From Campylobacterales bacterium (GTDB taxonomy: Bacteria > Campylobacterota > Campylobacteria > Campylobacterales > Arcobacteraceae): a DNA stretch of 40,447 bases. The stretch is from positions 1 to 40,447 of the forward strand of contig JAGYNS010000002.1 in the NCBI GenBank assembly GCA_018399655.1, written 5' to 3'. This document shows positions 18,019 through 27,650 of this stretch, piece by piece. The notes under the pieces were generated by a model that saw only the letters and a list, made by a program, of their open reading frames with translations, searched no databases and was not told the DNA's origin. Made by a program: the position numbers and the translations under genes. The number at the start of each line of letters is the position of its first letter. Positions within the stretch are counted from its first letter, which is position 1.

Positions 18019-18134
18019 TTTTTCCCCTTAAGTTAGAAGACTACAAGCCCTTGTAGCCTTGAGTGTAATTGGACAAATCATAGCCAATTATAATTAAATA
18101 TTAACTTACAACACACATGCAATAGGGATATTTT
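18019..18134 (-). promoter_or_regulatory. nuo operon leader and candidate promoter
   Basis: A TATAAT hexamer on the minus strand at 18087-18092 sits in an AT-rich tract typical of Campylobacterota sigma70 promoters, which often lack a clear -35. It would give a leader of about 60 bases. The leader contains a 6-7 bp hairpin, CTACAAG paired with CTTGTAG (18041-18056), and an ATTGG..CCAAT inverted pair just downstream of the -10. Whether either is an operator is unknown. Confidence 0.4.
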
Positions 18135-19048
18135 TTAACTGCTTATGTAACTATTTGGAACACTAAAATAGGATTTTATAATTTCTTTTAATTGTGAAGC
18201 TGGTGCGACTGTTTGTCCATGAAACTGACTTTTATTAAATGTTCTTTGCCTTTTTGCAAGTTGAGAGGTATGCGTAGTGATCCAATACTCCAACTCTTGC
18301 TTATTGATTTTTCCATCAAAATATTCTAAACACTCCTTAATTCCTATGCTTTTCATACATAAAGGCTCTCTTGTATAGTTTTGCTCTAAAAACTTTACCT
18401 CATCAAGTATTCCGTTTTGTAACATCTTTTTTGTTCTAAGAGTTGCTCAATCCTCTCTCGAAGTATTTGAACCTCAGTGATTATCTCATAGATATTAAGG
18501 TTTTGGATAATTGGTTGGGGTTTGTTTTTCTAAAATATTCAGTTGGTATAGTTTGTGTTTCATAATAAATCTCTAAAGCTTTTTCTATCCGATATTTATC
18601 ATTGGGTTGAATTTTACTCATATAGTTCTTATCAATACTTTTAAATACTCATAAGAAGCACCAAGATTGAGAAGTTTTTCTTTGACAATTAACTTTGTCT
18701 CTTGAGAGGGAGGGATAGCTGATATCCCTCACACAAACTCTTGAGATAAAAACCTGTCCCCCCAACAATGATAAGATTTTTGTTGTTTTTGTTCAGAGTA
18801 GTTTTTCGCTTTTGGTACTCTTCCATAAAACTCCATCACATCAAACTTTTGATTTGGATATATTGTGTCTATCCCAAAATGTACAATCCCTCTCTCTTCT
18901 ATCGTGGGTTTTGGTGAAGCGATATCTATCTCTTTATAGATACTTCAAACTATCAAGGAGAGTATCACCCCATTAAGTTTTTTGCCAACTCTATAGATAG
19001 GGCTGTTTTCCCCGATGCTGTTGGTGCGATGATGGCTATTTGTTTTAT
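18135..19048 (-). pseudogene. miaA: Broken tRNA dimethylallyltransferase
   Basis: MiaA adds the isopentenyl group to A37 of UNN-decoding tRNAs. The N-terminal P-loop IKQIAIIAPTASGKTAL is readable, then LNGVILSL, KEIDIASPKPT, VHFGIDTIYPNQKFDV, LIIVGGTGFYLKSL and the C-terminal SQLAKRQRTFNKSQF, but they fall in different frames. Several single-base gains and losses are seen within the first 150 bases alone. The probable start codon reads ATA instead of ATG behind an intact AGAGGAAAAAG site. Only the last 96 residues remain open. Almost all damage is indels with codons preserved around them, so sequencing error in this stretch is a serious alternative. Confidence 0.82.
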
Positions 19049-19061
19049 CTTTTTCCTCTTT

Positions 19062-19514
19062 TTAGTGTACTTTTTTATTCATATTGTTTATTTTACTAGA
19101 TAGCTCTAAAATCACATTTTATAAAACTTTGATGCGGGGGTATTCTCTGTAAACTCTTTTACTTTAAAAGCCAAAAATCAAGGTATTTTCTTCTATAGAT
19201 TCTACTGTTGCACTGCGAGGTTCCCCTGTGAGTCGCATCATCTCCCAAAAAGAGAGGGTTTATCAATCACCGCTAAACGGATTTTTGAGTTGCTTTCAAG
19301 ACTTTGTTTGCTAATAGCAACTCTCCCTTTCAATAGATAAAATAGGTAATTTCTCCTGTCTCACCCTCTTTAAAGATAGTTTGCTTATCTGCATAGTTTA
19401 ATATTTTACATCAGAGATCAATCCAACAATCTCTGCTTGCGACAAGCCATCAAAAAAAGCTATCTTATCACTTATAGTCAGGAGCATCTTTAGTGCTTTC
19501 GTTGCCTCTTCCAT
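19062..19514 (-). pseudogene. Broken CRP-like cyclic-nucleotide-binding domain protein
   Basis: Reading the minus strand from an ATG behind AAAAGGG gives MEEATKALKMLL, ISDKIAFFDGLSQAEIVGLI, then in shifted frames IFKEGETGEITYFI, MMRLTGEPRSATVESIEENT and LELSSKINNMNKKVH before a stop. This is the beta-roll cNMP-binding pattern (GE..GE..Y, GE...L.GEPRSAT). No helix-turn-helix can be placed, so it may be a stand-alone sensor domain of about 150 residues. It sits just upstream of miaA with the same orientation and was probably co-transcribed. At least three frame breaks are visible. Confidence 0.68.
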
Positions 19515-19701
19515 CTACAACCCTTTTTTTTGATTTATCATACCAAATTTCATATCATAGTATAATTAATTGAGAATAAACAGAACTAATCTCTTTCTAA
19601 TCTGATGCTATTTTACCATCAAAATCCCATTATAAATAATTATATGTTCTGCATCTGTCCTAGTTCTTTAATTTAAAAACTATTATAGTAAAATCTCCCA
19701 T

Positions 19702-20544
19702 ATGGAAAAAATACTTAAAAATTAATGACTTCAATGAATTGGTGATGTTCAAACACTCTATCTTCTCACTCCCATTTATATTTATAGCGATGGTGGTTGC
19801 AGCTTCTGGTTGGTTTGGTTGAAACTACTCCTCTTAGGAGTTTAAGCAGCCTTAAGTGCTAGAAACTTTTGCAATGGGATTCAATAGATATCTAGATAGA
19901 GATATCCGATGCATAAATCCACGAACCGCCAATAGACCTAATGTAGATGGAAGAATCGATCCAAATCAAATTTTAACTTTTACCCTCTTCAATGGTTTGG
20001 ATTTATCATCGTGGCTTACTTTGTCAATGATTTAGCATTTTACTTAGCGCTTCAATGTTGATTATCATTGGAAGTTACTCTACTAAAGATTTTCCTTTTA
20101 GCTCATATCATTCTTGGAGTTTCTTTGGGACTTGCCCCTATTGCTGGGGTGGTAGCGGTCAGTGAAACGATACCTTTATGAATGCCTATTTATCTCTCTA
20201 TTGGTGTATTGTTTTGGGTAGCTGGGTTTGATTTGTTGTACTCTTTACAAGATATTGAAGTGGATAAAAAACTAGGACTTCACTCCATCCCTAGTAGATT
20301 TGGTGCAAAAAACACTATGCTGTTTCCAAAAATTATGCATATGCCTATAATTTTTGGTTATTATTTGTTAATGGAAGCTAATCTTGGAGTATTTGGATAT
20401 TTTGCAGTTGTTATATAGTATCGCTATGTTGACAACGGAGCATCTGTCCACAAAGACTTCGCAAAGATTGATAAAGCCTTTTACTATCAATGGTTACCTT
20501 GGGATTGTATTTTTGTACTCATTGTAGTAGATAGTTTTAGTTAA
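19702..20544 (+). pseudogene. mqnP: Broken UbiA-family prenyltransferase (menaquinone, MqnP-like)
   Basis: Membrane prenyltransferase that would attach the polyprenyl tail in menaquinone synthesis. Fragments in order, in shifting frames: NDFNELVMFKHSIFSLPFIF, FAMGFNRYLDRDI, NPRTANRP (first Asp-rich motif NRxxDR..NPRT), then LLYSLQDIEVDKKLGLHSI (second motif), and the C-terminal KIDKAFYYQWLPW. The last 78-residue part is open (track ORF 20182-20418). Divergent from miaA; Campylobacter has a ubiA homologue near miaA too (Cj0164c/Cj0166), which supports orthology. If truly dead and single-copy, quinone supply to the intact Complex I would need another gene, which makes sequence error worth testing. 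Confidence 0.78.
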
Positions 20545-20556
20545 TTCTATCTACTA
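20525..20556. terminator. Shared hairpin between convergent mqnP remnant and dxs
   Basis: A 10-bp inverted repeat, TAGTAGATAG and CTATCTACTA, with a 12-base loop spans the stop codons of both convergent genes. It could act as a bidirectional terminator. The flanking T-tracts are poor, so this is moderate at best. Confidence 0.45.
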
Positions 20557-22344
20557 ATTGGTAAGAGCAATATATCCTAAATCTTTCTCTAAAAGCTTTG
20601 TATCTCCATGTTGGATATAGATATCAGGGTATTCAAATGATTTGAGTTTTATGGTTAGTTGGGCATCGTTGATAAACTCTAAAAGAGCACTTCCCACTCC
20701 CCCTTGTTTTTGAGAGTCACTAAAGATATACCAATGTTTTGTGTCATTTGCAAGCTCTTTTAAAAGATGGCTATCGAGTGGTTTTACAAATCGAAGATCA
20801 ACGAGAGTGATATCCTCTTTTAAAAGTTTCGCTGTTTGTATTGCTTTTCCAACTCCTGCACCATAGCCTATAAAAGCAATATCACTAGAGCCTTTTTTGA
20901 GAATCTCAGCTTTGCCGTACTCAAAAGGGGTTGGCTCAAATTCCAATTCAGCAAAAGCTCCTCTTGGATACCTCATGGCACAAGGTCCACTTTCAAAATC
21001 CTTTGCAAACTCTAGTGCATATTCTAAAGTTTTTGCATCTCTTGGAGCAAATAAAGTCATATGGGGTAAAAATCGTAAAAAGCTTATATCAAACTGCCCT
21101 TGATGGGTTTCCCCATCGGCCCCTACTATACCTGCTCTATCAATTGCAAAAGTAACAGGTAAACTCATCAAACATACATCATGGATAATTTGATCAAACC
21201 CTCTTTGTAAAAAAGTGGAATAAATAGTAACAAAAGGCTTGAACCCCTCTTTTGCCATGGCTGCCATAGAGGTAACCGCATGCTGTTCTGCAATAGCTAC
21301 ATCCCAAAATCTATCTGGGAAATCTCTCATCAATAGATCAAGCCCCGTACCACTTGGCATTGCAGCGGTTACCCCTACAACTTTTTCATCAACGCTCGCT
21401 ATTTTATGTAATGCTTCACTGTATATTTGAGTGGCACTTTTATTGCCAGATTTTTTTACGAACTCACCAGATTCAACGCAAAAAGGTCCAACTCCGTGCC
21501 AGTGTTCATGTTGCCCTTCAGCTACTTTATACCCTTTTCCTTTTACTGTTCGTGCATGGACAATTACAGGTTTTCCAAAGTTTTTTGCAACCTCTAAAGT
21601 TTCACACACCTCTTCAATATTATGCCCATCTATTGGACCTATATAATCGATCCCCATCTCCTCAAACATAATACCTGGAGTGATAAGCTTCAAAGACTCT
21701 TCCACTCTTTTTGCAAGATATGTAGCCCCTTCTGGAAGATTTTTTTTGATAAACTTATCAACTTTATCTTTTATCCCTTGATAGGTTTTCCCTGCAAGTG
21801 CACGGCTAAGGTGTTTACTTATAGCTCCTATTGGTTTGGCTATAGACATCTCATTGTCATTAAGAATAATCACTATTGGAAGCTTAATATCTCCTAGTTC
21901 ATTCAATGCTTCATATACCATCCCCGCAGTCATAGAGCCATCCCCTATCATCACCACTGGCACTTTTTTTATCCCTTGAAGCTTGGCAGCTTTGGCAGCT
22001 CCCACTGCAAGTGAGATAGAGGTGGATGAGTGACCAGCTACAAAATAGTCACTGTCACTCTCTTTTGGTTTGGTAAAACCACTGATTCCCCCAAACTGAC
22101 GAAGAGTTTCAAACTGATCCCAACGCTCTGTAAGTAGCTTATGAGGGTAGCACTGATGAGATACATCAAAAATAAATGGATCTGTTTTTACATCAAAAAC
22201 TTTATGCATACCAAGAGTAAGTTCAACAGCCCCCAAAGTGGAACTAAAGTGACCACCATTTTGTGAAACCACTTCAATGATTCGCTCTCTAATATCCCCT
22301 GCTAACTGCTCTAACTCTTTGATGTTTTTATTTTTTATATCCAT
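20554..22344 (-). CDS. dxs: 1-deoxy-D-xylulose-5-phosphate synthase
   Basis: First enzyme of the MEP isoprenoid pathway: pyruvate plus glyceraldehyde-3-phosphate to DXP, thiamine-diphosphate dependent. 596 residues, normal. TPP/Mg site GDGSMTAGMVYEALNELG..LNDNEMSIA, substrate motifs VSHQCYPHKLLT and AGHSSTSISLAVG, transketolase-like central part with GVTAAMPSGTGLDLL and the catalytic Glu region DVAIAEQHAVTSMA. No frame damage, although it abuts the decayed miaA/mqnP segment. Followed on its own strand only by the broken prenyltransferase on the opposite strand. Confidence 0.97.
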   Translation of the reverse strand: MDIKNKNIKELEQLAGDIRERIIEVVSQNGGHFSSTLGAVELTLGMHKVFDVKTDPFIFDVSHQCYPHKLLTERWDQFETLRQFGGISGFTKPKESDSDYFVAGHSSTSISLAVGAAKAAKLQGIKKVPVVMIGDGSMTAGMVYEALNELGDIKLPIVIILNDNEMSIAKPIGAISKHLSRALAGKTYQGIKDKVDKFIKKNLPEGATYLAKRVEESLKLITPGIMFEEMGIDYIGPIDGHNIEEVCETLEVAKNFGKPVIVHARTVKGKGYKVAEGQHEHWHGVGPFCVESGEFVKKSGNKSATQIYSEALHKIASVDEKVVGVTAAMPSGTGLDLLMRDFPDRFWDVAIAEQHAVTSMAAMAKEGFKPFVTIYSTFLQRGFDQIIHDVCLMSLPVTFAIDRAGIVGADGETHQGQFDISFLRFLPHMTLFAPRDAKTLEYALEFAKDFESGPCAMRYPRGAFAELEFEPTPFEYGKAEILKKGSSDIAFIGYGAGVGKAIQTAKLLKEDITLVDLRFVKPLDSHLLKELANDTKHWYIFSDSQKQGGVGSALLEFINDAQLTIKLKSFEYPDIYIQHGDTKLLEKDLGYIALTN

Positions 22345-22357
22345 TTTATTTCCAATT

Positions 22358-22807
22358 CTATTTTAATAGATCCACTTCCCAAAAAAAATCGATCCACTCA
22401 TCTGCTTCTTTTACACTAAAATCTGGCTGTACCAGTGCAGATGGCTTATAAAATAGCGTTGCTACTTTCAATTCTATTTGTGGATATTTTTGTTGTAATA
22501 TTTTGAGAACCTCAACGATCGTTTCCCCACTATCAACTATATCATCAACTACCACTACCTTGTTGTTTTTACCTAAATCTGGAATATTGCTTATATCAAA
22601 AGTTTGAAGCTTTTGCATCCCATCATAATGGATCGAATTTATAGTATATAGCTGTCTTATCTCTAATGCTTCACTTATTAAGTGCCCAAGAGTTAAACCA
22701 CCTCTTGCAATAGATACCAGTGCATCTGGATTGTATTGTTTTATTTTAGGAAGTATCACCTTACAATCTCGTAAACACTGTTCATAACTATAATATACTT
22801 TTTTCAT
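22358..22807 (-). CDS. Phosphoribosyltransferase, probably purine (xanthine/guanine) type
   Basis: 149 residues with the type I PRTase fold. The PRPP-binding motif VVVVDDIVDSGET is at about residues 85-97 and the flexible-loop region SIARGGLTLGHL is near the front, the same layout as Gpt-like enzymes of purine salvage. It ends in WIDFFWEVDLLK, reminiscent of the C-terminal WxxFPWE seen in Gpt-type proteins. It lies in the dxs-hisC interval, where Campylobacter carries flagellar genes. Precise base specificity cannot be read from sequence. Confidence 0.82.
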   Translation of the reverse strand: MKKVYYSYEQCLRDCKVILPKIKQYNPDALVSIARGGLTLGHLISEALEIRQLYTINSIHYDGMQKLQTFDISNIPDLGKNNKVVVVDDIVDSGETIVEVLKILQQKYPQIELKVATLFYKPSALVQPDFSVKEADEWIDFFWEVDLLK

Positions 22808-22821
22808 ATTTGTTTGTATAT

Positions 22822-23928
22822 CTATTTTTTACTTTCATCCAAAACAATATCCAAATGCTCAAATACTTTTTCATTTTGATCATTTGTCCCTATTGTTATT
22901 CGGATCGCATTAAATCCATACCCTGTCATATCTCTTACTATAACTCCTCTTTGAAGAAGTTTTTGTGCAATCTGCTTTGAGCTATACCCATCAAGATATA
23001 TGGTGATAAAATTTGTATATGAAGGGATATACCGAAACCCTTTTTTCTTTGCATACGCTTCATAAGAACTCATCTGTTCAAAGTTTTTCTCAATACATTT
23101 CGAGACAAAATCTTCGTGCTTCAACGCTTCAATTCCAGCAGCAAGAGAAAGTGTGGTGATATTAAAAGGTGGTCGAAGCTTATGTAAAGTTTGGATAATA
23201 TCTTCATTGGCTATTCCATATCCAACTCTCATCCCCCCTAGTGCATACGCTTTTGAAAAGGTCCCTAGATAAATGGTATTTGGATATTTTGCTATCACAT
23301 CAGATGGGATAATCTCTTTTTTACCATCTTTATATTTTGCATACTCTTGATACGCTCCATCAAGTACTACAAGAGTATTTGGATCAACTTCATCTAAAAA
23401 CTTATACACCTCATTAGCATCCAAACACTCCCCTAAAGGATTATTTGGTAAACACAAGAAGATAATATCAGCACCTTGGCTTTTATAAATCTCTCTAAAC
23501 TCATCAAGGTTATGCTCATCTGAAGGGGTTTTAAGTATAGTTGCTCCCGTTTGTTTTGCATAGATCTCATACATAGCAAAAGTTGTTTTTGCCATAAGTA
23601 CTTTAGAGTTTGTATTGCATTTTGCATGGACACAAAACTCAATAACCTGATCAGACCCAGCACCAATTACTACATTAGAACTATCAACTTGAAATTTTTT
23701 TGCCAGTGAATCTTTTAGTTCATACATTGAATCATCTGGATACACATAAGCATTGCACGCTTTTCTTTGTAAAATATCTACTACTTCTGGAGCTACACCA
23801 TATGGATTTTCATTTGATGCTAACTTAATAATCTTTTTTGGATCAACCCCATACTCCCTTACTACTAACTCTATTGGCTTTCCAGCCTCATAGGTTTGTA
23901 CATTATCTAAAACACTATTATATGTCAT
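22822..23928 (-). CDS. hisC: Histidinol-phosphate aminotransferase
   Basis: Class I/II PLP aminotransferase of histidine synthesis, 368 residues. The PLP lysine is in [15 protein letters not shown] (about residue 225). Other blocks: [13 protein letters not shown] at the front, CLPNNPLGE and [11 protein letters not shown]. It overlaps the pheA end by 11 bases, as in the lysA-pheA-hisC group of Campylobacterota. Such enzymes may also serve aromatic amino acids next to pheA. Intact. Confidence 0.93.
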   Translation of the reverse strand: MTYNSVLDNVQTYEAGKPIELVVREYGVDPKKIIKLASNENPYGVAPEVVDILQRKACNAYVYPDDSMYELKDSLAKKFQVDSSNVVIGAGSDQVIEFCVHAKCNTNSKVLMAKTTFAMYEIYAKQTGATILKTPSDEHNLDEFREIYKSQGADIIFLCLPNNPLGECLDANEVYKFLDEVDPNTLVVLDGAYQEYAKYKDGKKEIIPSDVIAKYPNTIYLGTFSKAYALGGMRVGYGIANEDIIQTLHKLRPPFNITTLSLAAGIEALKHEDFVSKCIEKNFEQMSSYEAYAKKKGFRYIPSYTNFITIYLDGYSSKQIAQKLLQRGVIVRDMTGYGFNAIRITIGTNDQNEKVFEHLDIVLDESKK

Positions 23929-24997
23929 CTGCTTCCCTTACATAGCTTCCTAAAAATTTTATACTTTTTTGATGTTTTTTCAATATCTCATCCACTTTTT
24001 GATCATTTTTGTGTCCATTAAAATCGATAAAAAAGGTTGAAACACCACCCACAATATGAGACTTTATCTTTGTAAGATTGATCCCTGCTTTATCAAAATC
24101 CCCTAAAAATCGTACCAATGCTCCATGTTCATTTGGAAGTTGGGCTAGGATTGAGGTTTTATCATCTCCACTTTGTCCATTTTCAAAATCACTCACAATT
24201 AAAAATCGCGTACGGTTATTCCCTTTATCCTCAATATTTTCAAATAAAATTGGCAAACTATACATCTTAGCTCCTATATGGGAGCAAATCGCAGCACAAT
24301 TTGATTCAGCCATCGCAAGTTTTGCAGCTTTTGCAGTGCTTTCCACTGGGATAAGCTCCACCTCATCAAGTCCTAGGTCTTCTAAAAATTTATGACACTG
24401 TTCAAATGCTATATCTTTTGAGTAGATTTTTTTGATCTGTTTTACCCCATCGCAAGTGGTCGCTAAGCAATGGTGAATATCCACCATCACCTCAGCAATG
24501 ATCTTAAGATCATACTCACTTAGGCAAGTGATTGTATCACTTACTATCCCATTGGAGCTATTTTCAATAGGGATCACCCCAAATTTTGCTTTTTTGTTGT
24601 CTACTTCTCGGAACACCCCTTTAATTGAAGCGATTGGCAAATACGCACTCATTGCTCCAAAACGACTCTCTGCTGCTTGATGGGTAAAACTCCCCTCAGG
24701 ACCCAAGTAAGCAATATTTTCAGGTAACTCCAAGTTTCTACTAATAGCAAAAACCTCTAAAAAAAGTGCTTCTATCGCTCCACGGGTAAGATCTCCACCT
24801 TTTTGTTTTGATCTAGCTTCTAGTCTATCGATGATCGCTTTTTCCCTCTCAGGTCTATAGATGGCACCACCTGTTTGAGCTTTAAGCTCCCCTACTTTGT
24901 GAACTGTTTGCATCCTCTCATTTAAAAGATCCAACATCTTATCATCAATACTATCTAAGGTATTTCGTAATTTATTTAATTCACTTGCCTCATCCAT
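23918..24997 (-). CDS. pheA: Bifunctional chorismate mutase / prephenate dehydratase
   Basis: P-protein of phenylalanine synthesis, 359 residues. N-terminal AroQ chorismate mutase (residues about 5-90, [22 protein letters not shown]). Prephenate dehydratase follows ([35 protein letters not shown], catalytic TRFLIVSD). The C-terminal ACT domain ([17 protein letters not shown] and KSHIVGG) is the expected phenylalanine feedback site. Strong ribosome binding site AAGGGAAAAGCA before the ATG. It lies 19 bases after lysA. Confidence 0.96.
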   Translation of the reverse strand: MDEASELNKLRNTLDSIDDKMLDLLNERMQTVHKVGELKAQTGGAIYRPEREKAIIDRLEARSKQKGGDLTRGAIEALFLEVFAISRNLELPENIAYLGPEGSFTHQAAESRFGAMSAYLPIASIKGVFREVDNKKAKFGVIPIENSSNGIVSDTITCLSEYDLKIIAEVMVDIHHCLATTCDGVKQIKKIYSKDIAFEQCHKFLEDLGLDEVELIPVESTAKAAKLAMAESNCAAICSHIGAKMYSLPILFENIEDKGNNRTRFLIVSDFENGQSGDDKTSILAQLPNEHGALVRFLGDFDKAGINLTKIKSHIVGGVSTFFIDFNGHKNDQKVDEILKKHQKSIKFLGSYVREADDI

Positions 24998-25016
24998 TGC
25001 TTTTCCCTTGTATTAG

Positions 25017-26234
25017 TTACTTTAAATACTGCTCTTCTAAAGCGATCAAATCTTCAAAAGTTTCCCGTTTTCTTATGAGTCTATCTTTCCCATCTTCTAC
25101 TGCGATCTCTGCTACTTTTCCTCTTGTATTATAGTTGCTTGCCATTGTAAATCCATACGCACCACTACTATATATAGCCATAAGGTCATTATGCTCTGTC
25201 AATGGAAGTTCAATATCTTTGGCAAAAAAGTCACCACTTTCACATACAGGACCTACCACATTGCAAGTAGAGCTATTTTCACTCTTACCCAACACCTCTA
25301 TTTTATGGTATGCATCATACAGCGTTGGTCGCAAAAGATCATTCATCGCTCCATCTACAACTACAAACCTTTTCTCTCCATTGGTTTTTTCATATAAAAC
25401 TTTCGTTACAAATACTCCACTATTTCCTACCAAATACCGTCCTGGCTCACATACTATAGTAATATCTAGCCCATGAAGAGCATCAAGAATAGTTTGAGCA
25501 TACTCATAAGTATTGATAAGGGTTTCATTGTCATATACTATCCCTAAACCTCCCCCTACATCAAAAAACTTCAACTCCACATCAAGTGCTGCTTTTATGT
25601 TTCGTACAAGATTTGCAACAATATTCACTGACTCTTTTATAGGAGCTAGCTGTGTTAACTGGCTACCTATGTGGCAATGGATCCCAATAGGATCAAGATA
25701 TTCACTTTTTTTTGCACTTATATACATCCGTTTTGCGGTATCTATATCAACCCCAAACTTATTTTCATGAAGTCCAGTAGAGATATATGGATGGGTTTTT
25801 GGATCAACATTAGGATTGACCCGTATAGAGATCCTAGCTTGTTTTTGTAAATTTTTTGCCATAAGCTCAACTCTCGTAAGCTCTGCTTCACTTTCTACAT
25901 TGATCATCAAAATATCAAGCTTTGCGGTGCCTCTTTTATCTCACTATCTATTTTTCCAACTCCGAAAGAGACCATAATCTTATATTTTTTGGTATTCCAG
26001 CTTTTAATGCTCTTTTTACCTCGCCCTATACTGACACAATCCGCCCCACTCCCTTGATTACCCTACGTGCTTTACTACACTTAAATTTGGTTAAACTTTA
26101 ATCGCGTATAAGGATAAGTGATTTACGAGCTTTAAAGCATTTTTAAGCTCTTGGTATTGTTTGTAATATAATCAGTCATATACATAATATGGTGTTTGAT
26201 ATTTTCCTGAAAGTTCTTTAAAATTTATTCCCAT
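25017..26234 (-). pseudogene. lysA: Diaminopimelate decarboxylase, broken in its N-terminal quarter
   Basis: LysA converts meso-diaminopimelate to lysine. The last 297 residues are open and healthy (HCHIGSQLTQL, FDVGGGLGIVYD, CEPGRYLVGNSG, GPVCESGDFFAKD). Upstream, the N-terminus is readable in pieces from an ATG at 26234: MGINFKELSGKYQTPYYVYD then a stop, later LYAIK (the PLP lysine motif) immediately followed by a frame break, VKRALKAGIPK, and KIDSEIKEA in yet other frames. The PLP lysine and the barrel start are therefore not joined to the rest. Lesions are largely one-base insertions with the flanking codons preserved. Either the cell is a lysine auxotroph or this stretch is misread. Confidence 0.85.
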
Positions 26235-26750
26235 TATCTTCTCTTATTTTTTAAATTTAAGAGTTATAATAGCTAAATATTTGTAATTAATGACTTAATG
26301 GGAAGGTTAGTGGTATTTTTCCTTTTTTCAACTCTTTTAATTTTTTTCTTTTTTATTATATTAATTTTGTTGAAATAATCTTTGAAACTGTTTACTTCAG
26401 TAACCCTTTGCCTTAACTGAAAGGTTTTGTGGTCTTTTTTTAGTGATTAAGCACTTCTTCCTAAATACATTATTTCTATGGTAATCAAATATTGTATTCT
26501 ATTTTCATTATAAATATACTATCCTAATTTATAATTATCAAGGTATAAATAAAGCATTTATAAAAAACTAAATTATCTAAATGCCCTAATACTAATTTAA
26601 AATACTGACTATATCATTTGTCAGAGATCAACTTGTAACTGTTTTAAGATTGGCCAAGTTACTCAATAAATCCATTTAATCCATTATTAGAGGTATTTTC
26701 ATTATCGCAAAAGTAATTTTAGAAGATGTATAGTTTAATATATTAATAAT
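26235..26750. other. Non-coding or fully decayed interval
   Basis: About 500 bases of very AT-rich DNA between the lysA remnant and the next decayed gene. I found no frame, RNA motif, tRNA or repeat I can defend. Stops are dense in all frames. Confidence 0.5.
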
Positions 26751-27530
26751 CAATTTACATCTAATTTCTTCTGTCTTCCATGCATATCTCTCCAATATTT
26801 ACCTCAGTAGTGCCTTCAAAGACTGATTAACATCATGAATTAAAAAATAAATCTTATTTGCTTCTTCTAACTCCTTCATTTTTATGTTTCCTTGTCTAAA
26901 TAATAAAAAACTTAATGTGAAAAACTAAAGGAAAAAATATTGTAAAATATAAAACTAAATTAATTGAAGAACCTTGAACTATTAACAAATAGCAAAATAT
27001 ACAAAGCATTATAAAGAGTATATAGGAATAAATATCTTTAAAATATTTCCTGCATATTGTTAAAAAATCTATTATTTTTCTATTTTAATCTTGCTATCCG
27101 TTAAAACTTGCTGGTACTTTCAGTTTCACTAGTGCATTATTAACTTTATTCAACTCATGAGAATAAACTCAATTCTAATTCTAAAGATTCAATCTACTTC
27201 CCGCCAAATCCTTAATTTTAGCCTTATCTTCATCTATACGAATTTATTTTTTCCATTAACAGTATTTTTTTTGCTTTTAAGGTTTTCTAGAATTTAGCTC
27301 AAGTTTTCGTTCATTTATATTAAAATTTGTATCTGCATATAAAAATATAATTAACAAATATGTCATTTATTTCTTTAATTTTATCATCATCAAAAGACTC
27401 ATTACTTTGCTCTGAAATTCCCAGCTTTTGTATAACATCGTATGTATACCTTGATGAAAAAAATAAATCAATTATTTTTAAGAATAATAACATTAGTGAC
27501 ATATCTATTTCAACCTTATCTTTATTAATC
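26750..27530 (-). pseudogene. Remnant of an unidentified coiled-coil/membrane protein
   Basis: On the minus strand, pieces in different frames suggest one old gene: INKDKVEIDMSLMLLFLK, a 60-residue open piece with YTYDVIQKLGISEQSNESF, then charged coiled-coil-like pieces (NINERKLELNSRK, ESLELELSLFSHE), then a strongly hydrophobic part (YSYILFIMLCIFCYLLIVQG, INLVLYFTIFFPLVFH) and MKELEEANKIYFLIHDV. The order coiled coil, two membrane helices, then a soluble end is a guess. I do not recognise the family. It lies directly downstream of the HNH endonuclease remnant in the same orientation. Confidence 0.3.
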
Positions 27531-27650
27531 TTTTGTTAATCTAGGCGTTTTTAAATAACTAAACTTTTCTTGAAAACTCTTATTTTTTTAAGTAATTCAC
27601 TTAAAAATCTTTTAAATTAATTGGAAATTCTAAGTCCAACCCATTCAATT

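Noticed and set aside
26370-26450. Possible plus-strand terminator hairpin (AACCCTTT..AAAGGTTTT then a T-run)
   Set aside because: Imperfect stem, T-run separated from it, and no plus-strand gene upstream to terminate.
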